Shown: positions 1 to 6,700 of the stretch, piece by piece
Layout: each line of letters opens with the position of its first letter
Numbering within the stretch: position 1 is the stretch's first letter
Assembly (NCBI GenBank): GCA_945873715.1
Contig: CAMCFL010000164.1
Span: 1-6,929 of the forward strand
Direction of reading: 5' to 3'
Length of the DNA stretch: 6,929 nt
From: Akkermansia muciniphila
Lineage (GTDB): Bacteria > Verrucomicrobiota > Verrucomicrobiia > Limisphaerales > UBA9464
Notes under the pieces: generated by a model
The model's input: only the letters and a program-made list of their open reading frames with translations
Databases searched by the model: none
Told to the model about the DNA's origin: nothing
Made by a program: the position numbers and the translations under genes

Positions 1-35
1 CGCCGGATCGGGGGAATCTGAAAGACTCCTCCCCA

Positions 36-1163
36 ATGAAACCTGCCCCCTGCCTCCCCGTTCGCGGTGCGCTCTTCGCTGCTGCCGCCCTGGCCCTGAT
101 CCTGCCGCTCGCGGCCCACGACGCTCCTCATTCCCACGACCATCCCCCCGCGGCCAAGCCCTTGCCGTTCGTGGTGGATGCATCCGGCCCCATCCGACAG
201 ACCGGAGCCAAGGTCAAGCGGGCGGACGTTCCGGTGAGCGGTCAGGGATACTGGGCTTTCTCGCCCGTGGTTGGGGCCATGCCGGTTCCCGTCCAGGCGC
301 TTCCGGTGCTCAAGGGGGCGCACGGTACCCTGGTGGTGGATCCGACCCGGGACGTGGTGTACTGGGGGTTGGAGAACGTGGGGTTTGTCGGCTTCAGCAA
401 CCGGCTGATGTCGTCTTGGGTGATCAATGGTGACCCTGCCTTGCGCAAGGGCAACCTCCATGGAGCCGATATCCTTTCGCGGCCGGGCAAGGCCCCGCTG
501 GTGGCGGCCGCTGACAATGTCGAGGGCGAGGTGTACGTCTCCGATACCAGCTTTCAAAAGGTTCAGAAGGTTGCGATTCCGCCCGGCGGGCCCTACACCG
601 ATGGCAAGGGCTATGCCCCGACCGACGTCGCCTTCGGTGAATCCGGCACGCTCTGGGTGACGGATGGATACGGCAAGGCGTACTTCATGCCGGCCGACGT
701 CGATCCCCTGAAGTTCCGCGGAAAGTTCCACGGGGGAAAATCGCTCTCCCAGACCCCGCACGGCATCACCTTTGATGCTGCCAGTCGCAACCTGTTGATC
801 TCGGCGCGGCCCGAGGCACAGGTCCATCACTGGTCGGTGAAGGAAGGACGGGTCCTGGAGGTGCAGGGCCTGCCGGCGGGCAGCACGGTGTGTGACGTCG
901 ATGTCTGGGGCAATTACGTGCTGGCCGCCTGCCTCGACGGTCCCAAGGGCACGCCCGGTCCCCTGTACGTGATCGATGCGAAGCGCAAGGTGGTCCTCAG
1001 CACGATCAAGCCCAAGGAGGAACTCGGCTACGCCTTTGCCCAGCATCTCCATGATGCCTGCTGGTATGTCACTGGATCCGGTGACCAGCGCGAGGTCTAC
1101 ATCCTCTTCACCAGCTGGAATCCGGGCGGCATTGGTGCCGTCAAGTTGGTCAACGCCGAGTAA
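36..1163 (+). CDS. Exported six-bladed NHL-like beta-propeller protein
   Basis: The 375-residue protein starts with a signal peptide: K2 and R10, a hydrophobic run at about residues 11-27, and likely cleavage after LAA (residue 27). The mature N terminus would then be rich in histidine (H28, H32, H34, H36). Six blade-like segments can be read, starting near HGTLVVD (96), HGADILS (142), PTDVAFG (196), PHGITFD (241), VCDVDVW (285) and LHDACWY (339). This resembles NHL/SMP-30-like propellers. The PTDVAF...VTDGYG and PHGI segments recall peptidyl-alpha-hydroxyglycine alpha-amidating lyase (PAL), where histidines at the propeller centre bind zinc. Four blades here begin with or near a histidine (96, 142, 242, 339), so a central metal site is plausible but inferred. 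No substrate can be assigned. The start is chosen because the signal peptide begins there. Only 35 bases lie upstream and no good Shine-Dalgarno is seen. The gene converges with the next one. Confidence 0.9.
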   Translation: MKPAPCLPVRGALFAAAALALILPLAAHDAPHSHDHPPAAKPLPFVVDASGPIRQTGAKVKRADVPVSGQGYWAFSPVVGAMPVPVQALPVLKGAHGTLVVDPTRDVVYWGLENVGFVGFSNRLMSSWVINGDPALRKGNLHGADILSRPGKAPLVAAADNVEGEVYVSDTSFQKVQKVAIPPGGPYTDGKGYAPTDVAFGESGTLWVTDGYGKAYFMPADVDPLKFRGKFHGGKSLSQTPHGITFDAASRNLLISARPEAQVHHWSVKEGRVLEVQGLPAGSTVCDVDVWGNYVLAACLDGPKGTPGPLYVIDAKRKVVLSTIKPKEELGYAFAQHLHDACWYVTGSGDQREVYILFTSWNPGGIGAVKLVNAE

Positions 1164-1184
1164 GGCATCCGGCGGCCCCGACCG

Positions 1185-2360
1185 CTACCGTGGTCCTGCT
1201 GCCATGCCCGAGGGCATCCCGGGCACCGGGATGCGAGCGCCGGTTTCCTTCAGACGGGAACCGGCAACCCGGTAAACACGCAACTCCCGATCCGGATGGC
1301 ACTGCACGACGACGTGCCGGCCATCGGGAGTGAAGACCACCCCTTCGGGGATCCGGCCGGTGGGGAGCGTCTGGCGATGTACCCACCGGTCGCCATCGCG
1401 ACCAAACAGCACGATGAGCCCGTGATCCCGGTAGCGCGGGCCGCCGGGGGCGGTATTGGATCCGTTCATCAGCACCGCGACTCCCAACTTCCCGTCGGGA
1501 CTGAGTTCAAAACTCTCCGGTCCTGAGGCAAGCGGCAGGTATTGGGTGGTGCGAAAGCGATCCCCTTCCACCGCCACGATGGAGAGCGCGTCGAGGTCAT
1601 CGCCGTTGCCGGCCCCCGCCCCGGAAGTCAGGACGAAGCGTCCATCGGGGGTGAACCGGACCCGGTAGGGGCGCCCGTAGACCGAGATCCGCCGCAGGGT
1701 GTCGACCAGTCGGTCCCCCTCCCATCGCAAGACCGCCAGGACCGAGGTCTTGTTGATGGAAGCCACCACCCAACGCCCATCCGGGCTGCACGCGACGTCC
1801 GCGACTTCCGCGGCTGCATCCGCGATCGGGATGGCTTCCACGTGTCGCAACTGACCGTTGGCAAAGGCGAAGGCCGAGACCGTTCCGTCGGCGCGATTGG
1901 CAGCAGCCACGTGACGACCGTCCGGGGTGAACGCGATTCCCGAGGGTTGAAGGCCGGTGTCGGTCGTGGACGTGAGGGCCGGGGGATCCTGTGCCAGATC
2001 CAGGATGTGGATGTGTCGGTTGGGCCTCCATCCATTGGTCCGGGACGAATCCAGAACGATCGAATTGGCAACCAACGCGTAACGGCCGTCCGGGCTGAAG
2101 GTGACGTTGGAAGGCGGCCCCAGGACCGTGTTGGGCACGTTGGTCAGGTGCCGGGTCCGGGGCGGGAATACCGCGAAGTCCAGGAGCGTGAGGGTGTCGG
2201 GTGCCGCATCCTGGAAAACCCGCTGACTCCCGGTGGCGAGATCGAGCTTGTTCTCATTGGCGGACAGGACCCACGCCGGTCCAGCTGCCTGGAGGAAGGA
2301 CGGCAGGACGGCTGCCAGCACGGCCATGCGGAGCCGCAAACCAGAATGAACGGGGAACAT
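1185..2360 (-). CDS. Secreted YVTN/lactonase-like beta-propeller protein
   Basis: The 391-residue protein has an N-terminal export signal: R9 and R11, then the hydrophobic stretch MAVLAAVLPSFLQAAG (12-27). Six regularly spaced (S/T)PDG motifs mark propeller blades at about residues 89, 145, 192, 237, 287 and 344. Each follows a P-x-x-(V/I/F)-x-F type strand and precedes a hydrophobic strand, for example SPDGRYALVAN and TPDGRHVVVQC. The N-terminal VLSANENKLDLATG strand and the C-terminal PSGMAAG strand could close a seventh blade. This is the pattern of the YVTN-repeat, YncE and 6-phosphogluconolactonase-like propellers. Family members range from lactonases to non-enzymatic binding proteins, so I assign no reaction. 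An alternative start at Met12 would shorten the positively charged part of the signal, so the longer form is preferred. No clear Shine-Dalgarno precedes either start. The stop (TAG) lies 21 bp from the stop of the convergent plus-strand gene. The 174-bp gap upstream carries repeats. Confidence 0.91.
   Translation of the reverse strand: MFPVHSGLRLRMAVLAAVLPSFLQAAGPAWVLSANENKLDLATGSQRVFQDAAPDTLTLLDFAVFPPRTRHLTNVPNTVLGPPSNVTFSPDGRYALVANSIVLDSSRTNGWRPNRHIHILDLAQDPPALTSTTDTGLQPSGIAFTPDGRHVAAANRADGTVSAFAFANGQLRHVEAIPIADAAAEVADVACSPDGRWVVASINKTSVLAVLRWEGDRLVDTLRRISVYGRPYRVRFTPDGRFVLTSGAGAGNGDDLDALSIVAVEGDRFRTTQYLPLASGPESFELSPDGKLGVAVLMNGSNTAPGGPRYRDHGLIVLFGRDGDRWVHRQTLPTGRIPEGVVFTPDGRHVVVQCHPDRELRVYRVAGSRLKETGARIPVPGMPSGMAAGPR
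1214..1234 (+). terminator. Hairpin downstream of the first gene (weak terminator candidate)
   Basis: GCATCCCGG (1214-1222) and CCGGGATGC (1226-1234) form a perfect 9-bp stem with a three-base loop. It lies 51 bp past the stop of the plus-strand propeller gene, inside the 3' coding end of the convergent gene. No T-run follows, so factor-independent termination is unlikely. It may still slow or end read-through from the left gene. Confidence 0.3.
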
Positions 2361-2418
2361 GTCCCGTGGGTTTGACCCGGGATCCCCGTCCGCGTCAATG
2401 CAGAGTTGGGTTCGGGAG

Positions 2419-2441
2419 GGAAGTCAGAGTCTCCTTACGTC
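2419..2441. repeat. 23-bp direct repeat, copy 1
   Basis: The sequence is identical to 2519-2541 over all 23 bases and begins GGAAGTCAGAGTCTCC on the plus strand. The match ends at a mismatch on both sides (A versus T on the left, G versus C on the right). On the minus strand it contains TAAGGAG, a Shine-Dalgarno-like core, but no start codon follows at a usable distance. It lies 58 bp upstream of the propeller gene's start codon. Confidence 0.95.
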
Positions 2442-2463
2442 GACGCCTACGGGTAGGCGACGA
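2440..2463. repeat. Small hairpin at the edge of copy A
   Basis: CGCCTAC (2444-2450) and GTAGGCG (2453-2459) are perfect inverted arms around a two-base GG centre. Beyond one A/A mismatch, three more pairs (TCG with CGA) extend the stem. It joins the first 23-bp repeat to the 40-bp element. Copy B keeps the GTAGGCG arm but not a full partner, so the hairpin is not conserved between the copies. Confidence 0.6.
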
Positions 2464-2490
2464 GGTAACGAGGCTCATACTGGTCTGGCG
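2451..2490 (+). repeat. 40-bp intergenic element, copy A
   Basis: The element contains GTAGGCGACGAGGTAAC and then AGGCTCAT, and ends in CTGGCG. It matches the reverse complement of 3756-3795 at 36 of 40 positions without gaps. It includes a short internal repetition, CGAGG-TAA-CGAGG (2461-2473). It sits between the two exact 23-bp repeats, so the local order is repeat, element, repeat. Confidence 0.9.
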
Positions 2491-2518
2491 TGGGCCGTGG
2501 GTCGGGTCGCGTCCGACT

Positions 2519-2541
2519 GGAAGTCAGAGTCTCCTTACGTC
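2519..2541. repeat. 23-bp direct repeat, copy 2, overlapping the J-protein stop codon
   Basis: This copy is exactly 100 bp from copy 1, in the same orientation, and identical over 23 bases. It overlaps the last codons of the J-protein gene and supplies its TAA stop (2535-2537). Because the J protein already reaches its usual C-terminal end, the repeat does not seem to have truncated it. Confidence 0.95.
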
Positions 2542-3503
2542 CGCGGTCGCGGTTGGAAGCGCGAGCCGTCGCGCAGGCTCTCCCATAGGCCCTTCTCGGC
2601 GTCGGTCAGGTCACTGGGAAGCACGACGTCGACCGTCACGTAGAGATCGCCCTTCACTCCGTCGGCTCCGGCAGGAAGCCCGTGGCCCCGGACGCGGAGT
2701 TGTCGGCCACGCCCGGTTCCCGCGGGAATGCGGACCGAGACCGAGCCGCTGGGCGTGGGCACGTCGACGGTGCAACCCAGCACGGCTTCCCAAGGGGCGA
2801 GATCCAGGTCGTGGAAGACGTCGGAACCCTGGAAGCGGAAGTCCGGATGTGCCGCGAGTCGGACGCGCAGGAGGAGATCGCCAGGAGCACCACCGCCGAT
2901 GCCCTTGCCGCCCTTGCCGGACACGCGGATGACCTGCCCTTCGTGAACCCCGGTGGGGATGCGGACCTTGAAGGTCTCCGTGCCGGTCTGGCCGGTACGG
3001 GGATCCACCGTCTCGAGGGAGATGCTGCGGATGGAGCCGCGCAGGACTTCGTCCAGCGTCACCAACAGGTCGCCTTCGATGTCCTCTCCGCGCTGTGCGG
3101 CGCTGCCGGGTCCCCGGCGGGATCGATTGCCGGTGCGGGCATTCTCGAAGCCATTGGCATGACCGAACATTTCCTCGAAGAAACTGCTGAATCCGGTGCC
3201 GCCAAAGCGGAACTCCTGCGAGTTCGATGGCCCGCCTCCGGGGCGTCCGCCGGAAGGCGGCGCAGCCGAAGCACGACTGTTCCAGTCGGGTCCCAGGGTG
3301 TCGTACTTGCGACGTTTCTCCGGATCCCCGAGCACCTCGTAGGCCTCGTTGATCTCCTTGAACTTTTCTCCAGCGGTCGCCTTGTCCTTGGCGACGTCCG
3401 GATGGTACAGGCGGGCAAGCTTGCGGAAGGACTTCTTGATGTCCTCGGCGGGCGCATCGCGTGGCACGCCCAGGCTGGCGTAGTAGTCCTTGAATTCGGA
3501 CAT
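2535..3503 (-). CDS. DnaJ-family co-chaperone without zinc finger (CbpA-like, type B J protein)
   Basis: This 322-residue protein is a J-domain co-chaperone that would stimulate the DnaK ATPase and deliver unfolded clients in the cytosol. The J domain spans residues 5-69 (YYASLGV, invariant HPD at 34-36, then FKEINEAYEVLGDPEKRRKYD). A Gly/Phe-rich linker follows at about 71-137, including FRFGGTGFSSFFEEMFG. The two C-terminal client-binding subdomains begin near RGEDIEGDLLVTLDEV (138). They contain KVRIPTGVHEGQVIRVSGKG (179-198) and VRIPAGTGRGRQLRVRGHG (257-275). The CxxCxGxG zinc-finger repeats of classical DnaJ are absent (a single cysteine, C244), as in E. coli CbpA, which is similar in length (about 306 residues). 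The end, WESLRDGSRF, matches the normal family C terminus, so the protein is complete. The TAA stop lies inside a 23-bp direct repeat. No dnaK, grpE or cbpM neighbour is present and no CIRCE-type heat-shock operator is seen upstream. Confidence 0.97.
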   Translation of the reverse strand: MSEFKDYYASLGVPRDAPAEDIKKSFRKLARLYHPDVAKDKATAGEKFKEINEAYEVLGDPEKRRKYDTLGPDWNSRASAAPPSGGRPGGGPSNSQEFRFGGTGFSSFFEEMFGHANGFENARTGNRSRRGPGSAAQRGEDIEGDLLVTLDEVLRGSIRSISLETVDPRTGQTGTETFKVRIPTGVHEGQVIRVSGKGGKGIGGGAPGDLLLRVRLAAHPDFRFQGSDVFHDLDLAPWEAVLGCTVDVPTPSGSVSVRIPAGTGRGRQLRVRGHGLPAGADGVKGDLYVTVDVVLPSDLTDAEKGLWESLRDGSRFQPRPRT

Positions 3504-3591
3504 CAGGATCGAAGGTGAGGTGGAGACGGAAACTACATTGGGATCCTACCCGCACCGAGGTGGGGCTTGAAGTCCCAAAGGGCCTCCGAAG

Positions 3592-3611
3592 ATCAAAGTC
3601 TCCCTCCGTCG
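3592..3611. repeat. Degenerate third copy of the 23-bp repeat
   Basis: Aligned without gaps to the core at 2423-2442, 16 of 20 bases match, including an uninterrupted AGTCTCC. The orientation is the same as the other two copies. It lies on the other side of the J-protein gene, 88 bp upstream of its start codon. The match is short and could be chance, though its place in the matching intergenic context supports a real relationship. Confidence 0.45.
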
Positions 3612-3644
3612 TCTCCCGCGGGGAACGTGGATGGGCTGGGGCTC

Positions 3645-3722
3645 AAAAACGGTTTGCCCACGAAACACACGAAACGCACAGATTCTTGCTTTGGTTTGGT
3701 GTGGTTCGTGTGTTTCGTGGGC
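3645..3722 (-). terminator. Possible transcription terminator for the dehydrogenase gene
   Basis: On the minus strand the 18-bp palindrome lies about 75 nt past the dehydrogenase stop. It is followed by AAACCG and then five T residues (3649 down to 3645). A strong stem with a nearby short U-run could end transcription before the J-protein gene. The U-run is short and displaced by six bases, so this is not a textbook intrinsic terminator. Confidence 0.4.
3656..3722. repeat. Perfect 18-bp inverted repeat (REP-like palindrome)
   Basis: The arms GCCCACGAAACACACGAA (3656-3673) and TTCGTGTGTTTCGTGGGC (3705-3722) are exactly complementary. After one mismatch the stem can extend by five more pairs, one of them G-U in RNA, leaving a loop of about 19 nt. 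Inside the left arm the unit CGAAACACA is followed by the near-copy CGAAACGCA. It resembles dispersed palindromic elements of the ACGAAACACACGAA kind that I associate with environmental bacterial genomes; this family assignment is from memory and unverified. Confidence 0.92.
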
Positions 3723-3755
3723 GGTCACCTCTCGAGGCACTCCAAGCACGTCTCC

Positions 3756-3795
3756 CGCCAGGCCAGAATGAGCCTTGTTACCTCGTCGCCTACCG
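3756..3795 (-). repeat. 40-bp intergenic element, copy B (inverted relative to copy A)
   Basis: Read on the minus strand, this matches copy A at 36 of 40 positions. It begins two bases past the TGA stop of the dehydrogenase gene (3798-3800). The two copies point toward each other and bracket the J-protein gene and its upstream region, about 1.3 kb apart. The differences are at copy A positions 2451, 2470, 2477 and 2483. Confidence 0.9.
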
Positions 3796-3797
3796 GG

Positions 3798-6700
3798 TCA
3801 TGGCGGGGGGATCGCATAGACGCCGAACCAGCGCTGGCTTCCGTTGTTGGAAGCCTGGATGGAGATCCGGAGGCGGCCGTCGGCCGGGATCCGCGCACGA
3901 TCCATTTCCAGTTCCAGGATTCCGTTGCTGTCCTCGTCATTTCGTTCCTCGACCCGGTAGCGCAGGACGATCTGGGCACTGGCGGCGGTCCATTCGACGT
4001 CTTCCAGGCTCACGTCGAAGTCGAGGGCGGGCTGGCCCTCGACGTTCAAGGTGAAGTGCCCCTTGGGCGTCGAATGCAAGCCCATGGCGGCAGGCCATCG
4101 GAGGATGACCCGACCGGTTCCCGGTGGGACGGTGGACTCCCAGGACATTCGATCCTGCCCGAGATTCTGCCGGCAGAGGTGGAGGGGCATCGTTCCCAGC
4201 CAGGAGGGGTAGGAAAGGGGCGGGTTGGAACCGCCGGGACGTTCGAGCGAGGCGGGACCCGACTGGTGCCAGCGGGTAAGGGCGGCCTTCTGCCCGGCGG
4301 GGTCGGCGGCCCCGAACACCGCGGGAGAACGGCGAAGCCAGGCGATCAGGTCGGCCAGGTCCTGCGGTTCCATTCCTTCCTCCAGACCCTCCGGCATGAG
4401 CGAGCGCGGCGCGACTTCCAGTCGATCCACCTCGGTCCGGGCGAAGCGGTCTCGGCCACCGCCGGGTTGCAGGAGCGTGAACCCCGCGGCGGCTTCGTCG
4501 GCGATCACTCCGGTCAATTCGCGTCCGTCCTTCATGCGGACCGTGTATCCCGAGCTTCGGGCATCGACGGCGGCATTCGGATCGAGGATGGCCACCAACA
4601 GATCCTCCGGAGCCTTCGTGCGATAGACGCTGATGTCTGGCCCGACCGCATGGCCCCGATCCCGGACGCGATGGCACGACGAGCATAGGCGATCGAAGAC
4701 AGGAGCGCCGTGCGCGCCGTTTCCTTCAAGTGCCAGGGCCGGACGCAAGCGGGCAAGGATCTCGCCTCGGTTGGAAGCCACGGCGGGTAGCAGCGTCCCG
4801 GCAAGTTCGCGGAGGGCTGCGTCCGGGTGTCGCTTCAATTGTTCCCGCTGAGCGACGGTCAGTTCCGTGGGCAGGACGCGGCCTTCGCGGACCGCTCCGA
4901 GCAGTTCACCACACCAGGCCGGCCGGGATAGGATCAGATGGATCCGCTCGGACCGGCTGCGCGGCGGGAGTCGCGACCAGTCGCCGAGCAGGATGCCGGG
5001 GACGGTGGAGCCCGGAAGTCGGGCGAGGGCTTGCACCAGGCTGCCACGGACCGCATCGGGAAGATCGGTCTCAAGGAATCCGACCAGCCGGGGAATTTCG
5101 GTCGGATCGCTGACGGCGGCCTGGCTCAGGATGAGCAAGGCGGCGGTCCGTTCGGCGACGCCGAGCCGGGGATTCGCTGCGATCCCGGGTGCCAGGGGAA
5201 TGAGTTCGCGTCGCCAGCCCTTCACTCGGGTCTGCGCCGCCGGTCGCAGCGGAAGCTCGGCCTGTGATGGGAGGCGCGCGATCCAGCCGAGGGCCGCCAT
5301 CGGCGAATCTGCCGTGACGGGGACCGCGAGGATCAGGGCGGACAGGGCGTTGGGATTGCGGCCGGTGACGAGTCGATCCAGGACCACGGAACCGAAGCCC
5401 GACTCGTCCCGCATCCACTCCGGCCGTGCGATCAGGAGGGCGGCCAACTCTTCCGGATGATTCGCAGCGACCCGCAGCGCGACCGCCCGCACCCAGGGAT
5501 CGTTTGGATGATCGAGGAGGAGTGAGGCCACGTCACCGGCCGCTGCGGCAGCATGGCGCTCGAGGGCGCAGGCGAGCGCAAGGCGAAGGGAAGGTTGGGA
5601 AGCCCATGTCGCCGACCGTGACCGCAGGAGTTCCAGAGCGGCCGGTTCGGTGGGCAGCAGGCCCAGCGCGAATCGGATCAGGCGGGGGTCGCTGGCGTCC
5701 AGCAACCGCGCGAGATCGGCCATCCGGAGTTGGTCCACCTGGGACAGGACCGCGGCCGCCTGCGCGCGGATCGCAGGATCCAACGCGGGATCCAGCAGGC
5801 GTCGGATCGCCGGGAGGGGCAGCGACGACGCCGTGGGCATGGCCGATGACCGCCGACGGACGAGCAGTTCGCGATGTGCCAGATCCCGCATCACCCCGTT
5901 GGGCGATCCCAGTTGGGACACCAACTCCGCCGGACGATCCCCGCGCACGGTGGGCAGGGGGCGGAGCGGGTCGTCGCGCCGGCGGACCCGGTAGATGCGG
6001 CCGCGATCCGAACCCGCCCGCGGATCCAGGTTCTGGAGGCGTTCGGGCGGAATCCAGCGGGTGTGCTCGATCACGAAGCGATACATGTCGACCACCCAGA
6101 GCGCACCGTCGGGCCCGGTCCGGATTTCCACCGGACGAAACCAAGGGTCGGAGCTGGAGAGAAACTCCGAGTGGACCTCGTTGGTCGCCCGGCGGGCGGC
6201 GAAGCTCATCCCCTCCGGGGTGAGCACGGCGCGTCGGATCAGGTTATGGACCGGTTCGCAGACGAAGGCATTGCCGGCGTAGGCGGGACCAAGTGCGGTG
6301 TCGCGGTACAGTTCGGGGGCGCAGGCACTGGTCAGTTGGTTGGCGGTGTGTGGATCGTTGAAGCGCGCGAGCGTGACGCTGGTGGGATGGACGCGTTGAT
6401 CGTCCCGGTTCACCCCGATCCGGGCCTGGGGAGGCTCGATGCCCCGTGCAGCGGCATCCGGCGGGAGCGGGTAATGCCAGAGCAGACTGCCGTTGTCGTT
6501 GCCGAACCACTCGCCGAAATCGTCGCGCACTCGCCCCTGCTGACTGACGCCGGGGAGCGCCTCGAAGCCCGCTGCCCGGGGCTTGAAACGGAAGTCCCGG
6601 CCGGACGCGTCGATCTCGGTCGCGCTCCCCGCCCTGCGGATCCGCCCGCCGAAGAGGCCGCCGGATCCGTAGACCCATCCATCGAGACCCCAGCGCAGAC

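Larger units (their letters stand above)
2361..2534. other. Repeat-bearing gap between J-protein gene and propeller gene
   Basis: This 174-bp gap lies between the J-protein stop and the start codon of the downstream propeller gene, both on the minus strand. It holds one full 23-bp direct repeat, most of a second, and one copy of a 40-bp element with a small hairpin at its edge. I see no credible small gene: the open frames through it are shared with antisense shadows. The 58 bp nearest the propeller start (2361-2418) contain no recognisable ribosome binding site. Confidence 0.8.
3504..3797. other. Repeat-rich gap between dehydrogenase and J-protein genes
   Basis: This 294-bp gap is downstream of the dehydrogenase and upstream of the J-protein gene on the minus strand. 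From the dehydrogenase side it holds the 40-bp element copy B, a large perfect inverted repeat, a T5 run in the minus-strand transcript, and a degenerate 23-bp repeat. The last stretch, 3504-3591, must contain the J-protein promoter if that gene has its own. I could not pick out convincing -35 and -10 boxes or a Shine-Dalgarno sequence. Confidence 0.8.

Noticed and set aside
2352..2364. Partial palindrome GGGAACATGTCCC over the propeller start codon as a possible operator
   Set aside because: Only four bases per arm pair and the centre does not match, so it is not better than chance in GC-rich DNA.
1542..2375. A 277-codon plus-strand open frame antisense to the YVTN propeller
   Set aside because: The minus-strand frame shows six periodic (S/T)PDG motifs and a signal peptide. 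The plus frame is Gly/Arg-rich and without motifs.
2370..2398. Promoter-like TTGACG, 17-bp spacer, TCAAAC upstream of the YVTN propeller gene on the minus strand
   Set aside because: The -35 box and spacing are good, but the -10 box matches the consensus at only three of six positions and would lie only about 10 bases from the start codon.
2419..2541. CRISPR array reading of the 23-bp repeats
   Set aside because: There are only two exact copies, the spacer of 77 bp is too long and itself contains a repeated element, and no cas gene is present.
2682..3518. A 278-codon plus-strand open frame antisense to the J-protein gene
   Set aside because: It is the shadow of a complete, motif-confirmed J-domain protein and has no family features of its own.
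3567..4688. A 373-codon plus-strand open frame antisense to the dehydrogenase
   Set aside because: It overlaps the well-supported heme and C-terminal domains on the other strand, has low-complexity Gly/Arg composition, and shows no recognisable domain. Long antisense frames are expected at this G+C content.
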